The notes below the pieces were generated by a model. The model searched no databases. It saw nothing but the letters and a program-made list of their open reading frames with translations, and was not told the DNA's origin. Of a stretch of DNA of 64,000 bases, positions 9,162 to 17,326 are shown piece by piece. Source of the DNA: Kroppenstedtia eburnea. GTDB taxonomy: Bacteria; Bacillota; Bacilli; Thermoactinomycetales; DSM-45169. The position numbers and the translations under genes are program-made. The stretch spans positions 2,046,001 to 2,110,000 of the forward strand of contig NZ_CP048103.1 of assembly GCF_013282215.1 (NCBI RefSeq), written 5' to 3'. Positions within the stretch are counted from its first letter, which is position 1; every line of letters begins with the position of its first letter.

Positions 9162-9286
9162 GGAGAACAAAAATGAAGAGAGCCGAATCCGTCTGTTCAT
9201 GATTACGGGGATGGTGGGATGACTACAATCTCTTACAAAAAGCGGCAAAGGCTCTCCGCCGCCCCACCATCCCGACCCTGTTCTCC
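9162..9286 (+). other. Nested inverted-repeat element (possible structured RNA or small mobile element)
   Basis: Three nested stems: GGAGAACA (9162-9169) with TGTTCTCC (9279-9286); GGGATGGTGGG (about 9208-9218) with CCCACCATCCC (about 9263-9273); and an inner GCGG/CCGC pair. No open reading frame and no T-run follow. The stretch 9037-9383 otherwise holds only the partial repeat copy C and no recognisable gene. Confidence 0.45.
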
Positions 9287-9304
9287 ATCCGAAATAGATC
9301 CGCC

Positions 9305-9340
9305 TAGAAGCGTTGTGATTTAGTGCATTCTTGGACGATC
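9305..9340 (+). repeat. Dispersed repeat, copy C (left end only)
   Basis: AGAAGCGTTGTGATTTAGTG matches the left end of copy D and the inverted right end of copy E, but the palindromic core is missing. It is probably a truncated copy. Confidence 0.6.
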
Positions 9341-9383
9341 CGATATTGCAGAAGTCGGTCTGAAGAGGGAGCCCTGGAGAAAA

Positions 9384-10052
9384 TTATGATTCAAAATCCA
9401 TCGCGGGTAAATCCAGATCACACTCCCGTTGGAGGGTTTTCAGAAAATGAATCATGAATTCATGCCTCTCTTCTGCCATGGCCCTGGCTGTGGCTGTATT
9501 CATCCGCTCCTTCAACAAAAGTAGCTTTTCATAGAAATGATTGACGGTGGTTGTTTGGCTTTGTTTGTACTCTTCAAATGATTGATGGAGTTTGGGCCGC
9601 ATCTCGGGATTATAGAGTTCCTGTTTTTTATAGCCGCCGTAGGCAAAAGCACGTGCAATCCCCACGGCGCCGATGGCGTCCAAGCGGTCGGCATCTTGTA
9701 CAATCATTCCTTCTCTTGTGTTCATGGAGGAAGGGAGATCGGCCCCCTTAAAAGACAAATCTTGAATGATTTCACAGACGTGATCGATGACCGTTGAATC
9801 CGCCTGAAGTCGCTCCAACCAACTCCGTGCCTTTTCCGGACCCGCTTGCTCGTTTCCCCCGTGATACTTCCAATCGGCGATATCATGCAATAATGCGGCG
9901 AGCTGAATCACATCCATATCGCCCCCTTCCTCCTTGCCGATCCGGATGGAATTCCGCCAAACACGCTCCACGTGAAACCAGTCATGGCTGCCGTCCAGAC
10001 CCATCAGTTCTCTTTTGACATAGTGGATGGTCTTTTCAATCTCTTGATCCAT
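9384..10052 (-). CDS. HD-domain phosphohydrolase (YedJ/YpgQ-like)
   Basis: Metal-dependent HD hydrolase of the YedJ/YpgQ group; B. subtilis YpgQ is a Mn-dependent pyrophosphohydrolase acting on nucleotides. Visible metal ligands are His27 within S-H-D-W-F-H-V-E-R-V, His56-Asp57 in L-L-H-D-I-A-D-W, and the later D-A-D-R-L-D-A-I-G. The length of 222 residues fits. A GAGG ribosome site precedes the ATG. The gene is divergent from the LysR-type gene, sharing the 138-bp region that holds tandem direct repeats. Confidence 0.85.
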   Translation of the reverse strand: MDQEIEKTIHYVKRELMGLDGSHDWFHVERVWRNSIRIGKEEGGDMDVIQLAALLHDIADWKYHGGNEQAGPEKARSWLERLQADSTVIDHVCEIIQDLSFKGADLPSSMNTREGMIVQDADRLDAIGAVGIARAFAYGGYKKQELYNPEMRPKLHQSFEEYKQSQTTTVNHFYEKLLLLKERMNTATARAMAEERHEFMIHFLKTLQRECDLDLPAMDFES

Positions 10053-10120
10053 GGATCAGACCTCACTCTCTTGATAGTTGCGCATCATTCCCCGTTCTGT
10101 TACCTTTAAAGCATCGATTC

Positions 10121-10153
10121 ATATCAACCCTGTCTGTTTTATATCAACACTGT
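10121..10153. promoter_or_regulatory. Tandem 13-bp direct repeat, candidate LysR-type operator
   Basis: ATATCAACCCTGT (10121-10133) and ATATCAACACTGT (10141-10153) are 20 bp apart, about two helical turns. They end 37 bp before the gltC-like start, which suits an autoregulatory or divergent-target binding site. Confidence 0.45.
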
Positions 10154-10190
10154 TCTCAAATTAATATGGATGAGACCGGGGGGTAAATAG

Positions 10191-11096
10191 ATGGAGCTCA
10201 GGCAGATTCAATACTTCATCGAGGTGGCCAAACGGGAACACGTCACCGAAGCGGCCAATGCCCTGCATGTGGCCCAATCGGCGGTAAGTAGGCAAATCGC
10301 CAATCTGGAGGCGGAATTGGGCGTTCAACTGTTGCTTCGGGAAGGAAGAAACGTGCGGCTGACCCCGATCGGACGGATTTTTCAGGAGCATGCGGAAAAG
10401 GCGATCTTGGCGATTGAAAAGGCTCAGGTGGAAATCAAGGAGTTTCTCGATCCGGAACGGGGGACGATCCGGCTCGGCTTCCCCAGCAGCATGGCTTCCC
10501 ATATCCTGCCCCGGGTCATCTCCGCCTTCCGGGCCAAATACCCCCATATCGGATTTCAACTGCGGCAGGGATCCTCCCGCCAACTGATCCACGACCTCGT
10601 CCGCGGAGAGGTGGAGTTGGCCATGGTGGCTCCCGTCCCCACCGATGAGAAGGAGTTTGCGGGTGAGGTCTTTTTTTCCGAGAAACTGGTCGCTCTTCTT
10701 CCCATCGGACATGAGCTGTCCGATCAACCCCTCCTGCGTCTGGATCAACTGCGGAATCAGTCCTTCGTCCTGTTTCCCTCCGGGTTTGTGCTGAACCGGC
10801 TGGTGGTGAACGCTTGCCAACAGATGGGCTTCACCCCCGATATCTCCTTTGAGGGGGAAGATATCGATGCCATCAAGGGACTGGTTGCCGCCGGTCTCGG
10901 GGTGACTCTGTTGCCTGAGATCACCCTGATGGAAAGCATCCCCCGCACCACAGTGAAGATCCCCATCAGCGAACCGGAGCTGACGCGCACCGTGGGGATC
11001 ATCATACCCAAAAACCGTGAGCTCCCGCCCTCGGAAAAGTTGTTTTATCAGTTTTTACAGGAGTTTTTCGCCAATCTGGACCGGTTTCGGAGTTAG
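10191..11096 (+). CDS. gltC: LysR-type transcriptional regulator, GltC-like
   Basis: LysR-family regulator closely resembling B. subtilis GltC, the 2-oxoglutarate/glutamate-responsive activator of glutamate synthase gltAB. The N-terminal helix-turn-helix M-E-L-R-Q-I-Q-Y-F ... H-V-A-Q-S-A-V-S-R-Q-I is nearly that of GltC, and the rest is the two-lobed effector domain (about residues 90-295). gltAB is not adjacent, unlike in B. subtilis. A GudB-type glutamate dehydrogenase lies 11 kb away, and GltC activity is linked to that enzyme in Bacillus, so a nitrogen/glutamate role is reasonable. The symbol is by similarity only. Confidence 0.75.
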   Translation: MELRQIQYFIEVAKREHVTEAANALHVAQSAVSRQIANLEAELGVQLLLREGRNVRLTPIGRIFQEHAEKAILAIEKAQVEIKEFLDPERGTIRLGFPSSMASHILPRVISAFRAKYPHIGFQLRQGSSRQLIHDLVRGEVELAMVAPVPTDEKEFAGEVFFSEKLVALLPIGHELSDQPLLRLDQLRNQSFVLFPSGFVLNRLVVNACQQMGFTPDISFEGEDIDAIKGLVAAGLGVTLLPEITLMESIPRTTVKIPISEPELTRTVGIIIPKNRELPPSEKLFYQFLQEFFANLDRFRS

Positions 11097-11112
11097 ATGA
11101 CTCCATTCTATC

Positions 11113-11150
11113 AGAAAAAAAGAAAAATCCGGTCGCCCACCAGCGGCCGG
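11113..11150 (-). terminator. Terminator of the ytaF-like gene
   Basis: CCGGTCGC...GCGGCCGG forms a stem at 11129-11150. On the minus strand it is followed by ATTTTTCTTTTTTT. It starts immediately after the stop at 11151 and may also stop convergent gltC transcription. Confidence 0.75.
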
Positions 11151-11684
11151 TCAGAAGAAATTCAGGATCCCGAGAATAATCAGAAGGGCTCCGCCCAGGG
11201 GATGGAGATAACGGTTCAACCCGGAAGAGGACCAGTGCCCCCCCGCCAGACTGCCCAGCCACAAGGCCAAACCGCTGACCCCGCCGATCACCGCCCCGAA
11301 CAGCAGAGTCGGAAATCCCAGCAACCCTCCACTCAAACCCATTCCCAGGTTATTGAGGGAGAGTCCGATCCCCAAAAACCACCACTTCTTTTCCAGCAGC
11401 ATTTGATACCGTGTCTGCCCTTCCACGGACCTCCAGCAGGTCCGGGCCCCCAGGAAAATCAGGATTCCACCTGCGATCCAGTCACCCACCCACACCGGAA
11501 ACCAATGTTTCAAGTAAACGGCAAATTCCGCGGACAGATACGAAAATGCACCGCCCAAGACGGCAACCACCACCAAAGCGGCAAAGGGAATCCGCTTTCT
11601 TGCAAATCCGTAGACCACCCCGACACCCAGATTATCCACATTGGAAGCGACTGCGATCATCAAGAGCGAAAGCATGGGATGCAT
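11151..11684 (-). CDS. ytaF: YtaF-like sporulation membrane protein (MntP-type fold)
   Basis: Polytopic membrane protein with about six hydrophobic segments, related to B. subtilis YtaF and to the MntP-type manganese exporters. Typical features are an opening membrane helix with A-V-A-S-N-V-D-N-L-G-V-G and a second repeat with S-L-N-N-L-G-M-G, an internal duplication carrying Asn/Asp within membrane segments. The ATG at 11684 has AGGTGA eight bases upstream; the GTG at 11696 overlaps that site. A sporulation role is known only for the family. Downstream comes its own terminator. Confidence 0.75.
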   Translation of the reverse strand: MHPMLSLLMIAVASNVDNLGVGVVYGFARKRIPFAALVVVAVLGGAFSYLSAEFAVYLKHWFPVWVGDWIAGGILIFLGARTCWRSVEGQTRYQMLLEKKWWFLGIGLSLNNLGMGLSGGLLGFPTLLFGAVIGGVSGLALWLGSLAGGHWSSSGLNRYLHPLGGALLIILGILNFF

Positions 11685-11779
11685 TGGGTCTGTCACCTGC
11701 CCGGCATTCTATTGGAATATATTATGCCGTTGAAAGGGACTCCGCTTCAAAGGTGGATAAAATCGGGCTTCGACAGAAA

Positions 11780-11815
11780 AGAGAGACACCCCGCCTCAAG
11801 CCCGGCGGGGTGTCT
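11780..11815 (-). terminator. Terminator after thiolase
   Basis: AGACACCCCGCC and GGCGGGGTGTCT form a 12-bp perfect stem, followed on the minus strand by CTCTTTTCT. Confidence 0.85.
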
Positions 11816-11827
11816 GCACAGAATCTG

Positions 11828-13006
11828 TCAAAGAGCCTCCACCACCAGGGCGATTCCCTGTCCGCCCCCGATACAGAGAGAGGCCAAACCGTACTTTTTC
11901 CCCCTGCGTCTCAGCTCATAGAGGAGCGACAGCAAGATCCTCGTCCCGCTGGCGCCGACGGGATGCCCGAGAGCGATGGCACCTCCATGGACATTGACGA
12001 TCTCCCGGTTCAGACCCAGCTCCTTCTCCACCGCCAAGTATTGGGCGGCAAAGGCCTCATTGATTTCGATCAGATCCATCTCTTCCAATTTCAACCCCGC
12101 CCGCTCCAGGGCCAGACGGGAAGCCGGTGCCGGGCCGATCCCCATGATCTTGGGCTCCACCCCGCAAACCGCCCAGCTGACAATCCGTCCGATCGGCGAG
12201 ACATTCTGCCGCCGGACGGCCTCTTCGGAAGCAATCATCAGACAGGCCGCCCCATCATTGATCCCGCTGGAGTTGCCCGCGGTGACTGTTCCTCCCTTCC
12301 TGAACACCGGGTTTAACTGGGAGAGCTTCTCCCGGGTGGTGTCCGGCCGGATGTGTTCATCCCCGGAGATCATCTTTTCCCCTTTTTTGCCCTGAAGGGT
12401 GACCGGCACGATCTCTTCCGACAAGCGACCACTGTCGGCTGCCGCTGCGGCACGCTGTTGACTCAGGAATGCAAATTCATCCTGCTCCTCCCGGGAAATG
12501 GAATACTGCTCCGCCAGGTTTTCCGCGGTGATCCCCATCCCCATGCCACATAGCTTATCACTCAGGGTCTCTGACAGGGTATCCGCCAACACTCCTTCCC
12601 CCATTTTCATCCCCCAGCGGGCCTGGCGCAGGACATAGGGAGCCTGACTCATATTCTCAGCACCGCCCACCAAGCCAACCTCCGATTCCCCCAACTTCAC
12701 CGATTGAGCCCCGGAGATCACCGCCTGCAATCCCGAGCCGCAGAGACGGTTGACCACCAGCGCCGGGGTCTCAATGGGGACCCCCGCCCGGAGAGCCACA
12801 TGCCGGGCCAGGTAAGGAGCCCCCTTGTGACTTTGAATCACATTTCCCAACACCACGTTGTCCACCTGGGAGGCTGCAAAGCCCGCCCGCCGGATCGCCT
12901 CCTTCGCCGCAACCAAGCCCAGTTCTTCCGCTGACACATCCCGCAGAGCCCCGCCAAAGGAGCCAAAGGGGGTCCGTGCCCCATCGACGATCAAAACCTC
13001 CGTCAT
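11828..13006 (-). CDS. Acetyl-CoA acetyltransferase (thiolase)
   Basis: Thiolase II family enzyme condensing or cleaving acetoacetyl-CoA, for fatty-acid or butyrate-type metabolism. Catalytic residues are all present: the acyl-accepting Cys89 in N-R-L-C-G-S-G, the His in N-E-A-F-A-A-Q / G-G-A-I-A-L-G-H-P-V-G-A-S-G, and the C-terminal Cys in L-C-I-G-G-G-Q-G. The length of 392 is standard. It is monocistronic here, with repeat copy B upstream and no adjacent HMG-CoA synthase or acyl-CoA dehydrogenase, so the pathway is open. Confidence 0.92.
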   Translation of the reverse strand: MTEVLIVDGARTPFGSFGGALRDVSAEELGLVAAKEAIRRAGFAASQVDNVVLGNVIQSHKGAPYLARHVALRAGVPIETPALVVNRLCGSGLQAVISGAQSVKLGESEVGLVGGAENMSQAPYVLRQARWGMKMGEGVLADTLSETLSDKLCGMGMGITAENLAEQYSISREEQDEFAFLSQQRAAAAADSGRLSEEIVPVTLQGKKGEKMISGDEHIRPDTTREKLSQLNPVFRKGGTVTAGNSSGINDGAACLMIASEEAVRRQNVSPIGRIVSWAVCGVEPKIMGIGPAPASRLALERAGLKLEEMDLIEINEAFAAQYLAVEKELGLNREIVNVHGGAIALGHPVGASGTRILLSLLYELRRRGKKYGLASLCIGGGQGIALVVEAL

Positions 13007-13199
13007 CTCCCGATCCCTCCCGAAAAACTATCAATATACCTTCCCAACCATCATACTCATCAGATACCTAAGATGCCAAATCATTTCCCCTTTTGAAAAA
13101 TGACCGCCAATTTGAGCGACCATTTTGGAGATCGAAGCTGATCATACCCCGGTAGCCGGAACAACCGGCGGTCTTAATTTGATAAGCCCAACTTTCGAT

Positions 13200-13335
13200 T
13201 AGGGTGTATCTGATAAATCTCTGGGCCGAGCCGGTCGGGATTGGGTTTCACATGTCGTTTTCGTTGTTCTGACGATCCAAAATCACTCCATGTGAACCCA
13301 ACCCTCCCTGTGAATAGCTTTTTCACAACGCTTCT
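13200..13335 (+). repeat. Dispersed palindromic repeat, copy B
   Basis: Left end AGGGTGTATCTGATAAATC, then GGGTTTCACATGTCG leading to CACTCCATGTGAACCC, and right terminal sequence TCACAACGCTTCT at 13323-13335. It lacks the 52-53 bp units of copy D. The rest of 13007-13376 shows no gene; a stretch at 13103-13135 was examined and not identified. Confidence 0.85.
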
Positions 13336-13376
13336 AGATTCATGCCGGAAAACTCCTTACCGGTTGTCTCATCACA

Positions 13377-13604
13377 TCAGGGTTCACCCTTCTCCACCCG
13401 GGATCCGCATCGGGGGCAGGTGAAGGAGAAAGTGACTTGGTACCATTTCATGGCGCATTGTGGACATCTGTAGGTCGGTTCGTTTTCATGTTGGCAAAGC
13501 TGTTCTGCTTCCAAGCGGTCCCGGGCGTGTTGGACAATTTGTCGGGTCTGCTTCAGAGGCAATCCGTATTTTCTTGCCAACTGCTCTTCCAGGCTGTCGG
13601 CCAC
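13377..13604 (-). CDS. Small zinc-ribbon protein of unknown function
   Basis: Not assigned. A protein of about 75 residues with a helical N-terminal half (ADSLEEQLARKYGL) and a C-terminal ribbon with two Cys pairs, Y-R-C-P-Q-C and T-C-P-R-C-G-S, that should bind one zinc. The GTG at 13604 follows GGGGAGGGGGA at proper distance; the ATG at 13658 lacks a ribosome site. It could be a transcription or nucleic-acid associated factor, but nothing nearby supports a role. Confidence 0.6.
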   Translation of the reverse strand: MADSLEEQLARKYGLPLKQTRQIVQHARDRLEAEQLCQHENEPTYRCPQCAMKWYQVTFSFTCPRCGSRVEKGEP

Positions 13605-13846
13605 AGGGGATCCCCCTCCCCGAAGGTGATTCTTGTCTGATCCATTCTTCCCCTGCATCCATTATGCCTTCCGCAACCGCAAAATGCACTGTGCAATCCG
13701 GCGGGGAAGGGGATCCTGCCGTCCTTGGTTGAGCCCTCCAAATCATTATAAAAATAATTTAAAAAAGATGAGAGCAAATCCCCTTCTTGTGATTTAATAA
13801 GCAGAGGAAATCATTCAAATCATTTTCCGGATCGGAGGGTAAAGAA

Positions 13847-14524
13847 ATGGCCTTTACACTGCCGCAGGACTGGCAACAAGTATTGGCGGAAGAGTTGAAA
13901 CAGCCCTATCTGCTGGAATTGAAGAGGTTTTTGGAGAATGAAAGAAAACAACATCCGGTCTATCCACCGGAGGAGGATCTTTTCTCCGCCTTGGCGTTGA
14001 CACCATATGATCAGGTAAAGGTACTGTTGCTCGGGCAGGATCCCTACCACAACGACGGACAAGCCCACGGACTCTCCTTTTCCGTACGTCCCGGGGTTCC
14101 ATTGCCCCCTTCCCTGAAAAATATGTTCAAGGAGTTGGAAGAAGATCTGGGTCACCCATCACCCAATAACGGACATCTGGTCCCATGGGCCCGCCAGGGG
14201 GTGTTAATGCTGAACACCGTCTTGACCGTGCGGGCTCATGAGGCCAACTCCCATAAAAACAAGGGATGGGAGACCTTTACAGATGCCGTGATCCGCAAGG
14301 TGAACGAGAAACCGGGGAGAGTGGTGTTCGTGCTGTGGGGAAACCACGCCAAAAAGAAGAAGAAATGGATCGATACCGACCGGCATACCATCATCGAATC
14401 GGCCCATCCCTCCCCTTTGTCCGCCAAACGGGGATTCTTCGGCAGCCGCCCCTTCTCCGCCATCAACCGGGCCTTGAGCGAGGCGGGGCTGGAGGAGATT
14501 GACTGGCGCATCCCCAACATTTAA
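13847..14524 (+). CDS. ung: Uracil-DNA glycosylase
   Basis: Family 1 uracil-DNA glycosylase, the base-excision enzyme removing uracil from DNA. The water-activating motif G-Q-D-P-Y-H (Asp65) and the leucine-loop motif H-P-S-P-L-S are intact, with N-T-V-L-T-V for uracil binding between them. The length of 225 is typical. GGAGGG stands six bases before the ATG. It is followed by the proBA promoter and T-box, so probably a single-gene unit. Confidence 0.96.
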   Translation: MAFTLPQDWQQVLAEELKQPYLLELKRFLENERKQHPVYPPEEDLFSALALTPYDQVKVLLLGQDPYHNDGQAHGLSFSVRPGVPLPPSLKNMFKELEEDLGHPSPNNGHLVPWARQGVLMLNTVLTVRAHEANSHKNKGWETFTDAVIRKVNEKPGRVVFVLWGNHAKKKKKWIDTDRHTIIESAHPSPLSAKRGFFGSRPFSAINRALSEAGLEEIDWRIPNI

Positions 14525-14556
14525 ACCAGGGTGGGTGCCCCGTTTTTCCTCCCCAA

Positions 14557-14585
14557 TTGACAGATCAATCACTCCGGTGCATAAT
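14557..14585 (+). promoter_or_regulatory. Sigma-A promoter of the proBA T-box operon
   Basis: TTGACA (14557-14562), 17-bp spacer, CATAAT (14580-14585). It is placed just upstream of the T-box leader. Confidence 0.75.
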
Positions 14586-14591
14586 GATACA

Positions 14592-14876
14592 AACCCAACT
14601 GGATCATCTGTAAAACGCGATGACGGAGACCAGTAAGGCCGGCTGAACGCTCAGAGAGCAGAACCCGATGGCTGAGAGGTTCTGTCGCAAAGCCGGCCCG
14701 AACCCACCTCCCGATGCGGGCGGCGACAAGCCGAAACGGTCCCCCGACCGTTATTTCCGGGCAGCGGCTGGCGTGTCTCCAGTCGCATGAGGTGGGCACG
14801 ATGCTGTCAACCAAGGTGGTACCGCGGAAGAACACACTCCCTTTCGTCCTTGAACGGAAGGGAGTGTGTTTTTTTA
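14592..14876 (+). ncRNA. T-box riboswitch (tRNA-Pro sensing) upstream of proBA
   Basis: The leader shows the AG bulge AGAGAG, the distal loop GATGGCTGAGAGG, the invariant antiterminator bulge sequence AACCAAGGTGGTACCGCGG (14809-14827), and a terminator formed by ACACACTCCCTT and AAGGGAGTGTGT plus T7 (14832-14875). Pairing GGCCGGC with GCCGGCC closes stem I above the specifier loop. The loop then reads CGAACCCACC, giving a likely specifier CCC (14703-14705), a proline codon. This agrees with the downstream proline pathway: uncharged tRNA-Pro should favour readthrough. Confidence 0.9.
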
Positions 14877-14892
14877 GACAGGGGGAAAGAAA

Positions 14893-16044
14893 ATGAACCA
14901 CAAGACTGTCATCGTAAAAATCGGCACTTCGTCCCTGACTGATGACTCCGGGAAATTGGATCCGGAGGCTTTACAGGCTCATGTGAAGGCTCTGACCCGG
15001 TTAAAACAGACCGGATCCCGGGTGGTACTCGTCTCATCGGGAGCCGTTGCCGCCGGCTTCCATGAGCTGGGCTTGACTCACCGGCCCCGCTCCCTGGCGG
15101 GAAAACAGGCGGCGGCCGCCATCGGACAGGGACACTTGGTGCAGCGTTACCGCGAAGCTTTTTCCACACACGGGGAAATCTGCGCCCAGGTTCTCCTGAC
15201 GAGGAGCGACTTCGATCATCGCGTCCGCTTTCTCAATGCACTGCACACCCTTCAATTCCTCTTGGAGCGGGGCATTATTCCTGTGATCAATGAAAACGAC
15301 TCCGTTGCCGTGGACGAAATCCGCTGGGGAGACAATGATATCCTGGCTGCTCTGGTGGCCGGTCTGTTGCAGGCGGATTGGCTTCTGTTCGTTACCGACA
15401 CCGACGGGCTCTACACCGCCAATCCGCTGGATCATCCCGAAGCGAAAAAAGTTCATCGGATTGGCCCTGTCGACATGTCTCCGCCGGTAAAAGTGGATTA
15501 CAGCAAGTCCTCCCTGGGAAGCGGCGGCATGCGTGCCAAACTGATCGCCGCCCGCAAGGCATCCCGTGCCGGCATCCGGGTCTATATCGGCACGGCAGGT
15601 GAAAGCCCCGACTGGATGCTGGATGCCGTGAAAGAACGGGGGAGCGGAACCTATATGGACCCGGAGTCCCGCCGATCCAGCCGCAAGGAACAATGGATCG
15701 CCGCCCACTCCCGCCCCCGGGGATATTTGAAGGTGGATGAAGGTGCCGCCCGGGCGTTGGTGGAAAGGGGAAAAAGCTTGTTGCCCTGCGGGATCGTGGA
15801 GGTGGACGGCAATTTTAAAGCCGGAGAAATCGTGGAGGTGGCCGGACCCGAGGGCAGTCCGCTGGGCCGGGGGGTCACCCGTTTCTCCGCCCAATTGCTC
15901 CGGCGGGTCAAAGGATGGAACACGCGGGAAATCTCCCGGCTGGTCCCGAACCATCCGGAAGAAGTGATTCACCGGAACGATTGGGTTTCCTCCCCAGCCG
16001 AAGCTCCAGCGACAATCCAATCACCACAGGAGGCCTCCCGATGA
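14893..16044 (+). CDS. proB: Glutamate 5-kinase
   Basis: Catalyses ATP-dependent phosphorylation of glutamate, the first step of proline synthesis. An amino-acid kinase domain (V-K-I-G-T-S-S-L near the start, S-S-G-A-V-A-A-G, N-E-N-D-S-V-A, T-D-T-D-G-L-Y) is followed by a C-terminal PUA domain (about residues 285-365, V-D-E-G-A-A-R-A-L). This is the full-length two-domain form. The C-terminus overlaps the proA start by four bases, indicating coupled translation. It is controlled by the T-box. Confidence 0.96.
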   Translation: MNHKTVIVKIGTSSLTDDSGKLDPEALQAHVKALTRLKQTGSRVVLVSSGAVAAGFHELGLTHRPRSLAGKQAAAAIGQGHLVQRYREAFSTHGEICAQVLLTRSDFDHRVRFLNALHTLQFLLERGIIPVINENDSVAVDEIRWGDNDILAALVAGLLQADWLLFVTDTDGLYTANPLDHPEAKKVHRIGPVDMSPPVKVDYSKSSLGSGGMRAKLIAARKASRAGIRVYIGTAGESPDWMLDAVKERGSGTYMDPESRRSSRKEQWIAAHSRPRGYLKVDEGAARALVERGKSLLPCGIVEVDGNFKAGEIVEVAGPEGSPLGRGVTRFSAQLLRRVKGWNTREISRLVPNHPEEVIHRNDWVSSPAEAPATIQSPQEASR

Positions 16045-17288
16045 TGAGCCAAATCGAAAAACAAGCGGCGGCGGCCCGCTCCGCCTCGAAAAGGCTGGCG
16101 ATCGCATCGGCGGAACAGAAAAATGAATCCCTTCAGGCCATCGCCCGCGCATTGCGCAATCGAAAGTCGCGGATCCTGGAACAAAACCGGGAGGATCTGG
16201 CCGCCGGGGAAAAGGCCGGCCTCTCCACCGCCCTGATGGACCGGTTGAAATTGACGGAACAACGGCTGGAAGCGATGGCCGCGGGACTGGAAGTGTTGAC
16301 CCGCCTGCCGGATCCCGTCGGTGAAGTCCTGGAAGTCACCGACGGAGAAAAGAATCTGCGCATCGAAAAGATCCGGGTGCCCCTGGGGGTGGTCGGGATG
16401 ATCTTTGAAGCCCGCCCCAATGTCACCGTGGATGCGTCGGGACTCACCCTGAAATCAGGAAATGCCGTCATCCTGCGTGGAAGTTCCTCCGCCCTCTGTT
16501 CCAACTCCGTCTTGGTGGATGTCATCCGCGAGGCCCTGGCTGACACCTCCCTCCCTCCGGAGGCTGTCCAACTGGTGACAGACCCCGGCCGGGAAACCGT
16601 CCGGGAATTGATCACCTGCAAGGGATGGATCGACGTGGTCATCCCCCGGGGCGGTCCCGGTCTGATCCGGCGGGTGGTCCGGGAAGCCACGGTTCCGGTA
16701 TTGGAGACGGGAGCAGGCAACTGCCATATCTATGTGGACAGGACTGCCGATCCCGGGATGGCCGGCAACATTGTGACCAACGCAAAAACCGACCGTCCCG
16801 GTGTCTGCAATGCCACTGAGACCCTCCTCGTCCATCGGGATTGGGCGGAGAAGCATTTATCGAAGCTGTGTAAAGAGTTGACCCTGCAGCAAGTGGAGAT
16901 CCGGGGTTGCTCCCGGACCCGGCGCGTTTTCCCACGGGCGGTTCCAGCCACGGCAACCGACTGGGAAACGGAGTATTTGGAGCGGGTGCTGGCGGTAAAA
17001 GTGGTCGACTCCCTCGGGGAAGCCATGGATCATATCGATCGCTACGGCACCGGTCACTCCGAAGCCATCATCACGGAAGACGATGCTGCCGCCCGCCGTT
17101 TTCTGCAGGGTGTCGATGCCGCCGCTGTCTATCACAACGCCTCCACCCGCTTCACCGACGGATCTCAGTTCGGGATGGGTGCGGAGATCGGGATCAGCAC
17201 CCAGAAGCTCCATGCCCGGGGTCCCATGGGCTTGCGGGAGCTTACTTCCCACAAATACCGGATTCACGGTACCGGACAGATCCGGTAA
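16041..17288 (+). CDS. proA: Gamma-glutamyl phosphate reductase
   Basis: NADPH-dependent aldehyde dehydrogenase-fold enzyme, second step of proline synthesis. The start at 16041 is set by AGGAGG at 16028-16033, giving 415 residues, the family norm. The nucleotide-binding region contains I-F-E-A-R-P-N-V-T-V-D-A. The catalytic-Cys segment reads T-D-R-P-G-V-C-N-A-T-E-T, and the C-terminus carries F-G-M-G-A-E-I-G-I-S-T-Q. The ATGA overlap with proB makes a two-gene operon. No proC is present nearby. Confidence 0.96.
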   Translation: MMSQIEKQAAAARSASKRLAIASAEQKNESLQAIARALRNRKSRILEQNREDLAAGEKAGLSTALMDRLKLTEQRLEAMAAGLEVLTRLPDPVGEVLEVTDGEKNLRIEKIRVPLGVVGMIFEARPNVTVDASGLTLKSGNAVILRGSSSALCSNSVLVDVIREALADTSLPPEAVQLVTDPGRETVRELITCKGWIDVVIPRGGPGLIRRVVREATVPVLETGAGNCHIYVDRTADPGMAGNIVTNAKTDRPGVCNATETLLVHRDWAEKHLSKLCKELTLQQVEIRGCSRTRRVFPRAVPATATDWETEYLERVLAVKVVDSLGEAMDHIDRYGTGHSEAIITEDDAAARRFLQGVDAAAVYHNASTRFTDGSQFGMGAEIGISTQKLHARGPMGLRELTSHKYRIHGTGQIR

Positions 17289-17299
17289 ACAAACATTCC

Positions 17300-17323
17300 G
17301 GCGGGGGTGGCAACGCCCCCGCC
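17300..17323. terminator. GC-rich hairpin between proA and the convergent acyl-CoA synthetase gene
   Basis: GGCGGGGG and CCCCCGCC form a perfect 8-bp stem. T-runs are weak on both sides, so it is only a probable bidirectional terminator. Confidence 0.5.
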
Positions 17324-17326
17324 TCA

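Noticed and set aside
15034-16020. 328-codon minus-strand frame over proB
   Set aside because: Shadow of proB; no motif and no ribosome site.
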